This document shows, in pieces, positions 33,508-41,746 of a stretch of DNA of 64,000 nt. This DNA is from Pedobacter sp. L105 (GTDB lineage Bacteria; Bacteroidota; Bacteroidia; Sphingobacteriales; Sphingobacteriaceae). Both the position numbers and the translations under genes were made by a program. Below the pieces are notes generated by a model that made no database searches, was not told where the DNA came from, and saw nothing but the letters and a program-made list of their open reading frames with translations. Position 1 is the stretch's first letter. Every line of letters starts with the position of its first letter. The DNA lies in NCBI RefSeq assembly GCF_009765875.1, contig NZ_LMUP01000004.1:372001-436000 (forward strand), written 5' to 3'.

Positions 33508-33810
33508 TTAAGCTTCTACGCTTAGTTTTTTTGAGTTGTTTTTCACTTTATCAACAAATACTTTTGCTGGTTTAAAACTTGGAACAAAATGCTCAGGAAT
33601 AATAATTGCAGTGTTTTTAGAAATGTTTCTAGCAGTTTTCTGCGCTCTCTTTTTAACAACAAAGCTTCCAAAACCTCTTACGTAAACATTTTCGCCACCG
33701 ATCATGCTACTTTTGATCACTTTGAAAAACGCCTCAACGGTTTCTTGTACGTCTACTTTTTCAATTCCTGTTTTTGTTGATATCTCGGAAATAATATCTG
33801 CCTTAGTCAT
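33508..33810 (-). CDS. HU/IHF-family DNA-binding protein
   Basis: A 100-residue nucleoid protein. MTKADIISEISTKTGI starts the helical dimerisation part, followed by VQETVEAFFKVI, the GGENVYVRGFGSFVVKKR beta-strand region, NP-type arm residues replaced by NISKNTAIIIPEH, and FKPAKVFVDKV at the end. It bends DNA as a dimer. It lies first in a probable HU-TPR unit; the bS22-like gene follows. Confidence 0.93.
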   Translation of the reverse strand: MTKADIISEISTKTGIEKVDVQETVEAFFKVIKSSMIGGENVYVRGFGSFVVKKRAQKTARNISKNTAIIIPEHFVPSFKPAKVFVDKVKNNSKKLSVEA

Positions 33811-34012
33811 ATTTTTCTATTATTAATTGTTGTGTGTTTAAATATTATAAGTGATTTGGGGTTGCAAAAGTATTGCTTTTTAATGAGATAGGAAAATAAA
33901 AGATCAATTATTTATCTCAATTTGTATCAGAGAACTGCAAGTTTTATTGGTAACTCTATTTTCCCGAAGATAAATAATAAATTATAAATGAATAAATTGA
34001 TGGATTTGACTG

Positions 34013-34020
34013 TATTTTTG
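34013..34020 (+). promoter_or_regulatory. -7 promoter element of mutY
   Basis: TATTTTTG fits TAnnTTTG and ends five bases before the mutY ATG, predicting a leaderless mRNA, as for pyrH. Confidence 0.5.
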
Positions 34021-34025
34021 GGGTT

Positions 34026-35075
34026 ATGGCATTTCAGGAAGAGATCATCAGTTGGTATCTGACCAACAAAAGAAGCCTCCCATGGAGAGATACACAAGAA
34101 GCATATGTGATATGGCTCTCGGAGATTATATTGCAGCAAACAAGGGTGGAGCAGGGGCTGCCTTACTTTAACCGTTTTCTGGAAGCTTATCCTACAGTGT
34201 CTGATTTTGCCGCTGCTACCGAAACGCAGATCCTAAAGTTGTGGCAGGGATTGGGCTATTATTCCCGTGGCAGAAATATGCTTTTCACCGCAAGGCAGAT
34301 TGAAGAATTGCACGGTGGTATTTTCCCCGTGGCTTATGATGAGCTGATCAAGTTGAAGGGAATAGGCGAATATACCGCCGCTGCCATCTCTTCTTTTTCT
34401 TCCGGTGAAGCAAAAGCTGTACTTGATGGGAATGTTTTTCGCTTATTGTCGAGGTATTTTGGCATTACAGCGCCAATAAATAGTACCCCAGGGAAGAAAC
34501 AGTTTTCTGAACTGGCACAATCGTTAATCCCACCTGCAGATGCAGCCCTGTATAACCAGTCGATCATGGAGTTTGGTGCATTGCAATGTAAGCCCAAATC
34601 GCCGGATTGTCCTTCCTGCCCGCTGCAGCTTTCCTGTTATGCAAGAAACAACGATTTGATAGGCATGCTTCCTGTGAAGTTAAAAAAGCTAACCGTAAAA
34701 ACCCGTTTTATCAATTATTTCATTTGCCGCCAGGGAGATGAAATTTTAGTGAATAAAAGGATTAAGGAAGATATCTGGCAGCACTTATATGATTTCCCCA
34801 GGATCGAGACTACTGAACCGGCGGATATGTTCAATGGAGCGTTCATCGAAGAGGTTAAACAAAATTTTGGTGAGGCTGTAACCCTGCTTCCTTTGCTGGA
34901 AATGAAACATTTGCTCACTCACCAAATTATATACGTTCAGTTTTTTGCTTTAGATAATTATATCATTAACTTTAATATTAACGCAGAAGCAAAATGGGTC
35001 TCCTGGACTGATTTTGACGAACTGCCCCAACCAAAAATTCTAACCAAATTTATTAACTTCTATTTTAACAAATAG
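34026..35075 (+). CDS. mutY: A/G-specific adenine DNA glycosylase
   Basis: A 349-residue base-excision enzyme that removes adenine opposite 8-oxoguanine. Visible: LPWRDTQEAYVIWLSEIILQQTRV (in part) with the catalytic Glu region, the helix-hairpin-helix KGIGEYTAAAISSF, the catalytic Asp in AVLDGNVFRLLSR, and the iron-sulfur pattern C-x6-C-x2-C-x5-C in CKPKSPDCPSCPLQLSC. A C-terminal NUDIX-like domain recognises oxoG. It precedes ssb by 13 bp. Confidence 0.96.
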   Translation: MAFQEEIISWYLTNKRSLPWRDTQEAYVIWLSEIILQQTRVEQGLPYFNRFLEAYPTVSDFAAATETQILKLWQGLGYYSRGRNMLFTARQIEELHGGIFPVAYDELIKLKGIGEYTAAAISSFSSGEAKAVLDGNVFRLLSRYFGITAPINSTPGKKQFSELAQSLIPPADAALYNQSIMEFGALQCKPKSPDCPSCPLQLSCYARNNDLIGMLPVKLKKLTVKTRFINYFICRQGDEILVNKRIKEDIWQHLYDFPRIETTEPADMFNGAFIEEVKQNFGEAVTLLPLLEMKHLLTHQIIYVQFFALDNYIINFNINAEAKWVSWTDFDELPQPKILTKFINFYFNK

Positions 35076-35088
35076 TAAACTCCAAATC

Positions 35089-35517
35089 ATGTCAGGTATT
35101 AACAAAGTAATTTTAGTAGGACATTTAGGCAAGGATCCTGAAGTTCGTCACTTAGATGGTGGTGTAACCGTTGCCAGCTTTCCATTGGCTACATCAGAAA
35201 CCTATAATAAGGAAGGCAAACGGATTGAGCAAACGGAATGGCATAACATTGTGCTGTGGAGAGGATTAGCCGAAGTGGCCTCTAAATATCTGCAAAAGGG
35301 GAAGCTCGTTTACATAGAAGGAAAACTGCGCACCCGCTCATTTGAAGACCGGGAAAAGATAAAAAAATACGTGACCGAGGTAGTGGCCGAAAATTTCACG
35401 ATCCTGGGACGCAAAAGTGATTTTGAAAATACACCGGTAACCAACAGTAATTCTACGCCTAAAAGCGAAAACGAATATATTGATGAGGAAGGTATATCAG
35501 GCGATCTGCCTTTTTAG
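35089..35517 (+). CDS. ssb: single-stranded DNA-binding protein
   Basis: A 142-residue SSB. The OB fold starts INKVILVGHLGKDPEVRHLDGG and contains TEWHNIVLWRGLAEVASKYL and KGKLVYIEGKLRTRS. A Ser/Asn-rich linker leads to the acidic tip GDLPF, the partner-binding tail. It is co-transcribed with mutY. Confidence 0.95.
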   Translation: MSGINKVILVGHLGKDPEVRHLDGGVTVASFPLATSETYNKEGKRIEQTEWHNIVLWRGLAEVASKYLQKGKLVYIEGKLRTRSFEDREKIKKYVTEVVAENFTILGRKSDFENTPVTNSNSTPKSENEYIDEEGISGDLPF

Positions 35518-35527
35518 TTCAGATTAT

Positions 35528-35576
35528 TTATAAACGAGAAAGGCTGCCCCATCCAGGCAGCCTTTCTCGTTTATAA
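35528..35576. terminator. bidirectional 21-bp stem-loop between ssb and the DUF4270 gene
   Basis: Arms 35528-35548 and 35556-35576 are perfectly complementary over 21 bp, with a 7-nt loop. It lies 10 bp after the ssb stop and 12 bp after the convergent DUF4270 stop. Confidence 0.8.
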
Positions 35577-35588
35577 GGGTTTTGATTT

Positions 35589-37046
35589 CTACTTGGTAGT
35601 CGTACCGGTTTTAACGTAGTAGATATTTAATCTAATTTTTCTGTTATTGGTATTGGAGCCTGCTCCAATTACAACTCTGCCCGCAGTATTGGGTGTAGGG
35701 TATATATCAAACTCACTAAAAGCAGTAGGGGCCAGATATGTGCCGTAATCAATCTGTTTTCCATCTATAATGTCCTGTACATAATCCGTTACGGTAAACG
35801 TATAAGTTTTACTAGGGTAAAACATCCCGCCAAATGGAATTCCGGAAGTAACAGGACGTAAATCTCCTGAAGTATTGGTGCTGGAATAAGGATTGTTATC
35901 AGGTAAATTTATCCGCTGACCTGCTATGTCGTATCTGTATAAAGACATACGCGCCGGGAATTTGAAAGGAATAGAATCGGTAGGATCAGCAGTGTCGATA
36001 ACCAATTCTGCTTTATTGATTACAATGTTAGAACCTATCTGTGCTTTCAGCTTACTTAAGTAAGGGAATGAGATTTTAGTTCTTACGCCACCCATTGCCT
36101 GCATGTAGGTTGTTTGGTAGACACCTGGGTTAGCTAACTGAGTAGCTACGGGTGTACCGGTATAATTATGCGTTACGGATGCAGCAATTGGGTTACTTGT
36201 ACCGATAATTGGAAAATCAGCTACTACTGTATCTCTTTTTGTAGCTGTCGTTGCATCCTGGTTCTTGTAGTAGATCTGCAAATTCGAAACAGTAGTAGTA
36301 AAATCCAGGAACATCATGGCACCGTGCGCATTTGTTGTCGTCGCAGTAACTTTTAATCCTTTAAAGGCCATGTTAAATTTATAATCACTGGTCAGCAGTA
36401 AAGAATCGAGACCCAGGATTTTACTTTGGATTAGAGCTGGGTTCAATTTAATCCGGAGCTGTGGTTCTACCACTACTGCTGTATCTGGTGCGCCGGTAAT
36501 AACACTGATTACTTTAAATTTTGTATTTGGTTTAACAGCACCAGTGAAAGTACCTAATACGTCGCCTGAAGGGTAGACCTGATTATCAAGGAAAGTACTG
36601 TATGTTTTTAAACTGGTAGTCAGCTGGCTTACTGTGATATTAAATACAGATGTACTGTCACCATAAAACTCACGGTTCTTGACCATTGCACTGTCTGTAG
36701 AAAAAGGCATAACCAGTACTACAGAGTCAATTACGGGAAGTTTACCAAAACTATAAGCCGCTGATGCAGGTAAATTAACAGCTAAAGCTAAACTGGAAGT
36801 TGTGATACCAAATACCGGATCATTCAAATAACCTAATGGGTATCGGGCAATTGCTACGGCAGAGGAATAAGTTGATGCCGGAATTTCTGTAACCGTATTC
36901 GAGGTAACTGTAACCGTATCCAGAAGGGTCCCTGTAATCTTACTGGTACCATCCAAATTTAAACCAATTGTACTGGCGTCTTTACAAGACGATAAAAGAA
37001 AAAGACTTATCAACAGGGTCAATAAGTCTAGTTTTGAAAATTTCAT
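35589..37046 (-). CDS. DUF4270 lipoprotein
   Basis: A 485-residue protein with a lipoprotein signal (lipobox LLSSC about residue 21), followed by Ser/Thr-rich beta segments (GLNLDGTSKITGTLLDTVTV, in part). It resembles the Bacteroidota-specific DUF4270 family, whose role is unknown; it usually lies beside the short starch-synthase-like gene and panC, as here. The frame extends to 37109, but the ATG at 37046 gives the lipoprotein signal. It lies 22 bp downstream of the GT5-like gene. Confidence 0.8.
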   Translation of the reverse strand: MKFSKLDLLTLLISLFLLSSCKDASTIGLNLDGTSKITGTLLDTVTVTSNTVTEIPASTYSSAVAIARYPLGYLNDPVFGITTSSLALAVNLPASAAYSFGKLPVIDSVVLVMPFSTDSAMVKNREFYGDSTSVFNITVSQLTTSLKTYSTFLDNQVYPSGDVLGTFTGAVKPNTKFKVISVITGAPDTAVVVEPQLRIKLNPALIQSKILGLDSLLLTSDYKFNMAFKGLKVTATTTNAHGAMMFLDFTTTVSNLQIYYKNQDATTATKRDTVVADFPIIGTSNPIAASVTHNYTGTPVATQLANPGVYQTTYMQAMGGVRTKISFPYLSKLKAQIGSNIVINKAELVIDTADPTDSIPFKFPARMSLYRYDIAGQRINLPDNNPYSSTNTSGDLRPVTSGIPFGGMFYPSKTYTFTVTDYVQDIIDGKQIDYGTYLAPTAFSEFDIYPTPNTAGRVVIGAGSNTNNRKIRLNIYYVKTGTTTK

Positions 37047-37068
37047 ATTTAATTTAATAATTCCTGTG

Positions 37069-37899
37069 TTATGCGATTGAAACCAATTCTTCAGTCGAAA
37101 TTTCCTCATATAATGAATAGAAGTTTTCGAAATTCTCGGTTAAATTAAAGGCTAAAGTTGGTTTATTTGAATCTTTAACAAATTTTAACACATTCTCATC
37201 AATCTTTTCATCTGCTAATACCACTGCGTCAGAGTAAGTTATCGCGCCAATATGTAATGTATTGGCGTCTGCATTTTCAAACACTTTAGTGTCGTCTGTA
37301 GTCATGTTGTTCATGATTGCTTTTTTATGCAGGTCTGCATTCAAAGTTTCTGTAAAGCAGTTTTCATACACGGAATAAACAACTTTAGAATTTTTAAAAG
37401 TCGGATCGTTCTTGTAAGAAGTTTTGATATACGCAGGAACCAGTGCAGTCATCCAGCCATGGCAGTGAACAATGTCAGGGGCCCAGCCTAATTTTTTAAC
37501 CGTTTCCAATGCACCTTTACAGAAGAAGATCGTTCTTTCGTCGTTATCTGCATAAAACTTATTCTCCTTATCTCTGAAAACATGCTTACGCTGGAAGTAA
37601 TCTTCATTGTCGAGAAAATACACCTGCATACGGGCTGCCGGGATTGAGGCGACCTTGATAATCAGTGGATTGTCATTATCATCAATCATGATGTTCATCC
37701 CCGATAAACGAATTACTTCGTGTAATCTGTTCCTTCTTTCATTGATGTTTCCGAACCTTGGCATCAGAATACGGATTTCAAATCCTTTTTCCTGCATTGC
37801 CTGTGGTAACTGACGGGTGATCTCTGAAATTTTGGTGAGTTCGAGGAAAGGCGACATCTCGTGTGTAACAATCAGTAGCTTCGTTTTTGCCATCTCCAT
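37069..37899 (-). CDS. short glycogen/starch-synthase-like protein (GT5 N-terminal domain only)
   Basis: A 276-residue protein matching only the N-terminal Rossmann domain of glycogen synthase: LLIVTHEMSPFLELTKISEI, IRILMPRFGNINERRNRLHE, YFLDNEDYFQRK and PDIVHCHGWMTALVPAYIKT. The C-terminal nucleotide-sugar domain with the retaining-GT4/5 Glu motif is absent, and there is no frameshift to explain it. In Bacteroidota this short form is common next to panC. Whether it is an active glycosyltransferase is unclear. It is divergent from panC. Confidence 0.82.
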   Translation of the reverse strand: MEMAKTKLLIVTHEMSPFLELTKISEITRQLPQAMQEKGFEIRILMPRFGNINERRNRLHEVIRLSGMNIMIDDNDNPLIIKVASIPAARMQVYFLDNEDYFQRKHVFRDKENKFYADNDERTIFFCKGALETVKKLGWAPDIVHCHGWMTALVPAYIKTSYKNDPTFKNSKVVYSVYENCFTETLNADLHKKAIMNNMTTDDTKVFENADANTLHIGAITYSDAVVLADEKIDENVLKFVKDSNKPTLAFNLTENFENFYSLYEEISTEELVSIA

Positions 37900-38042
37900 A
37901 TTTGTGAATAAATATTTATGTTAAAGAAAAGATAATCAAGGGGCAAAGGTAAGCAATTTATTCAAATTTATCAATATCTTGGCCCTATGTTTTGTTGGGA
38001 ATATTTAAATAACCAAATTGCACCCGAAATATAAAACCTGGT

Positions 38043-38882
38043 TTGGAAGTTATACATACAATAACAGCATTAAAAATGCTGCTGGAGCCACGCAAATTGG
38101 CTCAACAAAAAATTGCATTGGTACCTACTATGGGCGCTTTGCACAAAGGACACGTCTCTCTAATTAAGATTGCTCAGCAATACGCAGACATCGTTGTATG
38201 CAGTATTTTTGTAAATCCCACACAATTTACCGACCCCAAAGATCTGGAGAAATATCCTCGTCCGTTGGAACACGATATCGAAATGTTACAGGAAGCAGGC
38301 TGTGATTTTGTTTTTATGCCTTTAGTGAAAGAAATGTACCCCGCTCCTGAGCAGTGGCACATCGATTTAGGGAATGCAGAATTTTTACTGGAGGGGGAGT
38401 TTAGAAAAGGGCATTACCAGGGAGTAACGCAGATTGTTAAAAAACTTTTTGATGCGGTAGATCCCGACCTTGCTTTTTTCGGACAAAAGGATTTCCAGCA
38501 GATCTTAATGATCCGCCAGATGGTGGCTCACTTTGGGCTGACACTGGAGATCATATCCTGCCCAATCATCAGGGAAGACGATGGGCTAGCGATGAGTTCC
38601 AGAAATATCCATCTGTCGGCAGAAGACAGAAAAAATGCATTAGTGCTAAACAAAGCACTTCAGTATGTAAAAGATCATTTCAATGATTATAGTATAGAAG
38701 AGCTGCTGCAAAAAGCAATTGATATCATCAATAGTACGACCGGAGTGGAGCTTGATTATTTTACCATTGCCAATACAGATACTCTTCTTCCTGAGTATAA
38801 TAAGGGGGCCAAACAGTTGATTGCATTGGTTGCGGCTAAGGTTGGAGAGACCAGACTCATCGATAACATGATGCTGGACTGA
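38043..38882 (+). CDS. panC: pantoate-beta-alanine ligase (pantothenate synthetase)
   Basis: A 279-residue enzyme that condenses pantoate and beta-alanine to pantothenate using ATP, in coenzyme A synthesis. Motifs: IALVPTMGALHKGHVSLI (HIGH-type nucleotide site), SIFVNPTQFTDPKDLEKYPR, the pantoate-site GQKDFQQ, and DGLAMSSRN (KMSKS-type loop). The start is TTG at 38043. panD follows 44 bp later and supplies beta-alanine. Confidence 0.96.
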   Translation: MEVIHTITALKMLLEPRKLAQQKIALVPTMGALHKGHVSLIKIAQQYADIVVCSIFVNPTQFTDPKDLEKYPRPLEHDIEMLQEAGCDFVFMPLVKEMYPAPEQWHIDLGNAEFLLEGEFRKGHYQGVTQIVKKLFDAVDPDLAFFGQKDFQQILMIRQMVAHFGLTLEIISCPIIREDDGLAMSSRNIHLSAEDRKNALVLNKALQYVKDHFNDYSIEELLQKAIDIINSTTGVELDYFTIANTDTLLPEYNKGAKQLIALVAAKVGETRLIDNMMLD

Positions 38883-38914
38883 CAACAGGTGTAACAAATC
38901 AATTAAACTTTATC

Positions 38915-38922
38915 TAACTTTG
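38915..38922 (+). promoter_or_regulatory. -7 promoter element of panD
   Basis: TAACTTTG fits TAnnTTTG and ends four bases (CTCT) before the panD ATG. panD may have a leaderless transcript in addition to read-through from panC. Confidence 0.5.
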
Positions 38923-38926
38923 CTCT

Positions 38927-39277
38927 ATGATTATCGAGATATTAAAATCGAAAATACACCGTGTTAGGGTAACACAGGCAGAATTAAATTATGTTGGCAG
39001 TATCACTATCGATGAAGATCTGATGGATGCCGCTCAGATCATTGCCAATGAAAAGGTGCAGATCGTTAACAATAACAATGGCGCCAGGTTTGAGACCTAT
39101 GTGATTAAAGGTGAACGGGGTACAGGAACAGTATGTTTAAATGGTGCGACAGCCAGATTGGTGCAGGTAGGGGATATTTTAATTATCATGTCTTACGGAT
39201 CTCTGCCAATTGAAGAAGCTAAAATGTACCATCCGATACTCGTATTTCCGGATGATAACAACCATCTTTTAAAGTAA
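38927..39277 (+). CDS. panD: aspartate 1-decarboxylase
   Basis: A 116-residue proenzyme that makes beta-alanine. [20 protein letters not shown] holds the Gly-Ser self-cleavage site (Ser about 25) that becomes the pyruvoyl group; [11 protein letters not shown] and [18 protein letters not shown] follow. Full length for the family. It supplies the panC step directly upstream. Confidence 0.95.
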   Translation: MIIEILKSKIHRVRVTQAELNYVGSITIDEDLMDAAQIIANEKVQIVNNNNGARFETYVIKGERGTGTVCLNGATARLVQVGDILIIMSYGSLPIEEAKMYHPILVFPDDNNHLLK

Positions 39278-39365
39278 ATCAAAATATTTTCATTAGGGCA
39301 TTTGCTGGTTTATCGGAAGTGTTTTTTGAATTTCTTCTAGTTGCCTTCGGCCGGCTTTGCTGGTA

Positions 39366-39427
39366 ATGAAGCTTGGATAAGATAGTTATCGGTTTTTTAA
39401 GCTATAATCTTATGCAGATTTCGTCAT
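39366..39427. repeat. structured intergenic repeat, copy B (62 bp)
   Basis: Starts ATGAAGCTTGG and ends TTTCGTCAT. Arms ATAAGAT and ATCTTAT pair, with TTTTTTAAGCT in the loop. Same family as 19218-19278; the TTGCCTTC block lies 25 bp upstream (39341). It sits between panD and the acyl-CoA dehydrogenase gene. Confidence 0.6.
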
Positions 39428-39474
39428 TGATTTCGTTTTAGCAACAAGCTTTTATTAAAAATGCTATGCAGCCA

Positions 39475-39499
39475 TAGTATTTCCCAATTGGAAATACTA
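39475..39499 (+). promoter_or_regulatory. 10-bp stem-loop upstream of the acyl-CoA dehydrogenase gene
   Basis: TAGTATTTCC and GGAAATACTA are perfectly complementary with a 5-nt loop. It lies 36 bp before the ATG. It could be an operator or a leader hairpin. Confidence 0.4.
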
Positions 39500-39535
39500 A
39501 ATTTGGTGAAACGTATTTTTTTAAATATAAAGATT

Positions 39536-40675
39536 ATGCTATTTCAACTCAATGAAGAACAATTGATGATCCAGCAAGCTGCGCGTGATTTTGCACAGCA
39601 GGAGCTAAAGCCTGGGGTAATCGAAAGGGATGAACATCAGAAATTTCCGGCAGAGCAGGTAAAGAAACTAGGAGAACTTGGTTTTCTGGGAATGATGGTG
39701 TCAGAAGAATTTGGCGGAAGCGGATTAGATGCACTTTCCTATGTGTTAGTGATGGAGGAGCTTTCAAAGGTAGATGCTTCTGCTTCTGTGGTCGTGTCAG
39801 TCAATAATTCTTTAGTTTGTTACGGGCTCGAAGCCTATGGCTCCGAATTTCAAAAGAAAAAATATTTGGTACCCTTAGCTTCCGGTCAGCAGATCGGTGC
39901 ATTTTGCCTTTCAGAACCCGAAGCTGGTTCTGATGCCACTTCACAGCATACTACAGCAGAAGATAAAGGCGATCACTATTTGTTAAACGGAACAAAAAAC
40001 TGGATCACCAATGGTAGTACAGCCTCTACTTACCTGGTTATTGCACAGACCCATCCTGAATTAAAACATAAAGGAATCAATGCTTTTATTGTAGAGAAAG
40101 GAATGGAAGGATTTACGTTAGGGCCTAAAGAAAATAAAATGGGTATCCGTGGTTCAGATACACATTCTTTAATGTTCAGTGATGTAAAAGTACCCAAAGA
40201 AAATAGAATTGGAGAGGATGGATTTGGCTTTAAATTTGCTATGAAAACCCTGGAAGGTGGCCGGATAGGTATTGCTGCCCAGGCATTAGGTATTGCAGCC
40301 GGAGCTTACGAACTGGCACTGGAGTATTCCAAACAGCGTAAGTCTTTTGGTAAGCCTATTTCTGATCATCAGGCAATAGCTTTTAAGTTAGCAGATATGG
40401 CAACACAAATAGAAGCAGCGAGATTACTGGTGTACAAAGCAGCCTGGCTAAAAGACCAGGGTTTATCTTATACGCTTGCCGGCTCTATGGCAAAGTTATA
40501 TGCTTCAAAAGTAGCGATGGATGTGACTACCGAAGCAGTACAGGTGCATGGCGGTTATGGCTTTGTGAAAGAATATCACGTGGAGCGCTTAATGCGCGAT
40601 GCAAAGATCACTCAGATCTACGAAGGAACATCAGAGATCCAGCAACTGGTGATCTCCAGGGAAATACTAAGATAG
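39536..40675 (+). CDS. acyl-CoA dehydrogenase (short/medium-chain type)
   Basis: A 379-residue FAD enzyme that introduces the first double bond in fatty acyl-CoA oxidation. Seen: FCLSEPEAGSDATSQ (FAD/substrate loop), WITNGSTAS, IRGSDTHSLMFSDVKVP, ERQAF-type EYSKQRKSFGKPISDHQ, and the catalytic Glu near 363 in QIYEGTSEIQ. These fit the butyryl-CoA dehydrogenase group. An upstream TTG frame start (39461) passes through a hairpin; ATG 39536 gives the family N-terminus. It is the last core gene before an AT-rich accessory region. Confidence 0.93.
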   Translation: MLFQLNEEQLMIQQAARDFAQQELKPGVIERDEHQKFPAEQVKKLGELGFLGMMVSEEFGGSGLDALSYVLVMEELSKVDASASVVVSVNNSLVCYGLEAYGSEFQKKKYLVPLASGQQIGAFCLSEPEAGSDATSQHTTAEDKGDHYLLNGTKNWITNGSTASTYLVIAQTHPELKHKGINAFIVEKGMEGFTLGPKENKMGIRGSDTHSLMFSDVKVPKENRIGEDGFGFKFAMKTLEGGRIGIAAQALGIAAGAYELALEYSKQRKSFGKPISDHQAIAFKLADMATQIEAARLLVYKAAWLKDQGLSYTLAGSMAKLYASKVAMDVTTEAVQVHGGYGFVKEYHVERLMRDAKITQIYEGTSEIQQLVISREILR

Positions 40676-40778
40676 TGAATACCCACGCTTCTATCCTGAT
40701 AACTCCCATTTAAATAGAAATTTCAGTAAACAGACAAATCCCGCAATAGCTACTGGTTAGATGTTGCCCTGGATTTGT

Positions 40779-41014
40779 TTGGGAACGCGTTTGTAAGGAG
40801 CTTTAATGTTCCCCATTAGTAGTCTTATTGAAGCCCTATCATGTGTACCCCATCTATACCTGATCCGTACCCTAACTATACCCTATGTATACCCCCAGGG
40901 GTATACATAGGGTATAGTTAGGGTACTTTTTGAGTATACTTAGGGTAGAGTTGCATGGGCTTCAATAAGGGTACAACAGGAATTCTTTAAGGCTTTATAC
41001 AAATGCGTTCCCGA
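40779..41014. repeat. long imperfect palindrome with a perfect 29-bp core
   Basis: Arms 40867-40895 and 40898-40926 are perfectly complementary over 29 bp with only a CA between them. Further out, at exact mirror positions, TTATTGAAGCCC (40825-40836) pairs with GGGCTTCAATAA (40957-40968) and GGGAACGC (40781-40788) with GCGTTCCC (41005-41012). The fold is thus in register for about 236 bp without indels, with weaker pairing outside. No protein is encoded. It resembles a fold-back/MITE-like element. Confidence 0.75.
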
Positions 41015-41399
41015 ACGGTGCTCAGGCATGACCCTGCCGATATATTCCGGAGCTTCGTCTTGAAATTATGAAAATTCTTAGTTTCTGAATTTAAGTAGAA
41101 AATAGTATCTAATTTATCAGTCATACTTATCTGGCTATTAATAATCTCTAATATACTGCTCTTGACGGAATATGCATAATAGGCTTTTATGTGAATAGTA
41201 TAGGTTAATATTTTCTTGATAATAAGGTCAGTATATGATGTAGTTGATTATGGAGAAATAATGCTTTAGTTAATTGATTGTTAATTCTGGTATTATGAAT
41301 ACAAAAGGGTGTAGGCGTTGTTTTTTGAGTTTTGTTTTCTTTAATTGTTTTTTATCAATATTGTTACGAAATAATATTCTCATTATTTATCTATAGTAG
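41015..41399. other. AT-rich stretch without a recognisable gene
   Basis: About 385 bases, clearly more AT-rich than the surrounding core genes, with stops in all frames. I see no RNA gene or repeat in it apart from the decaying edge of the palindrome to the left. Confidence 0.5.
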
Positions 41400-41407
41400 T
41401 ATTTTTG
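41400..41407 (+). promoter_or_regulatory. -7 promoter element of the lipoprotein-lectin pair
   Basis: TATTTTTG fits TAnnTTTG, 17 bp before the lipoprotein ATG. No TTTG box was seen at the right distance. Confidence 0.4.
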
Positions 41408-41424
41408 TGAAAATTAAATAATTT

Positions 41425-41736
41425 ATGAAATATAAAACTATCAAATTAACTAAATTTACTCTCCTTCTCTTTGCTGTGTCAATGGGTTTGTATAGCTGTA
41501 AAAAAGATGGTGCAACGGATAATAAAGCTGTTGTGCCTGTTTCATCCGTAGGCCAGGTGAATGAACAAAATGTGCTTAAGTATTTATCAATCACATTAGG
41601 TGTTTCGCCTAGTGAGATTAAATTTGATCCATCGGACAATGATTATGTTGTAAGAGGGTTAAAATTAAATAAAGATACTGTGTATAGCCAGTATAGTAGA
41701 GCTAATGAATATAAACTTAATTTTGAAAAGAAATAA
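41425..41736 (+). CDS. small lipoprotein of unknown function
   Basis: A 103-residue protein with a lipoprotein signal: Lys-rich start, hydrophobic stretch, lipobox GLYSC with the Cys near 25, then KKDGATDNK. The mature part is short and mixed (EIKFDPSDNDYVVRGLKLNKD). I do not recognise a family. It ends 10 bp before a secreted lectin gene and is probably in the same transcript, so a partner or immunity-like role is conceivable but unproven. Low GC, unlike the core genes around. Confidence 0.6.
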   Translation: MKYKTIKLTKFTLLLFAVSMGLYSCKKDGATDNKAVVPVSSVGQVNEQNVLKYLSITLGVSPSEIKFDPSDNDYVVRGLKLNKDTVYSQYSRANEYKLNFEKK

Positions 41737-41746
41737 AACGTCAAAT

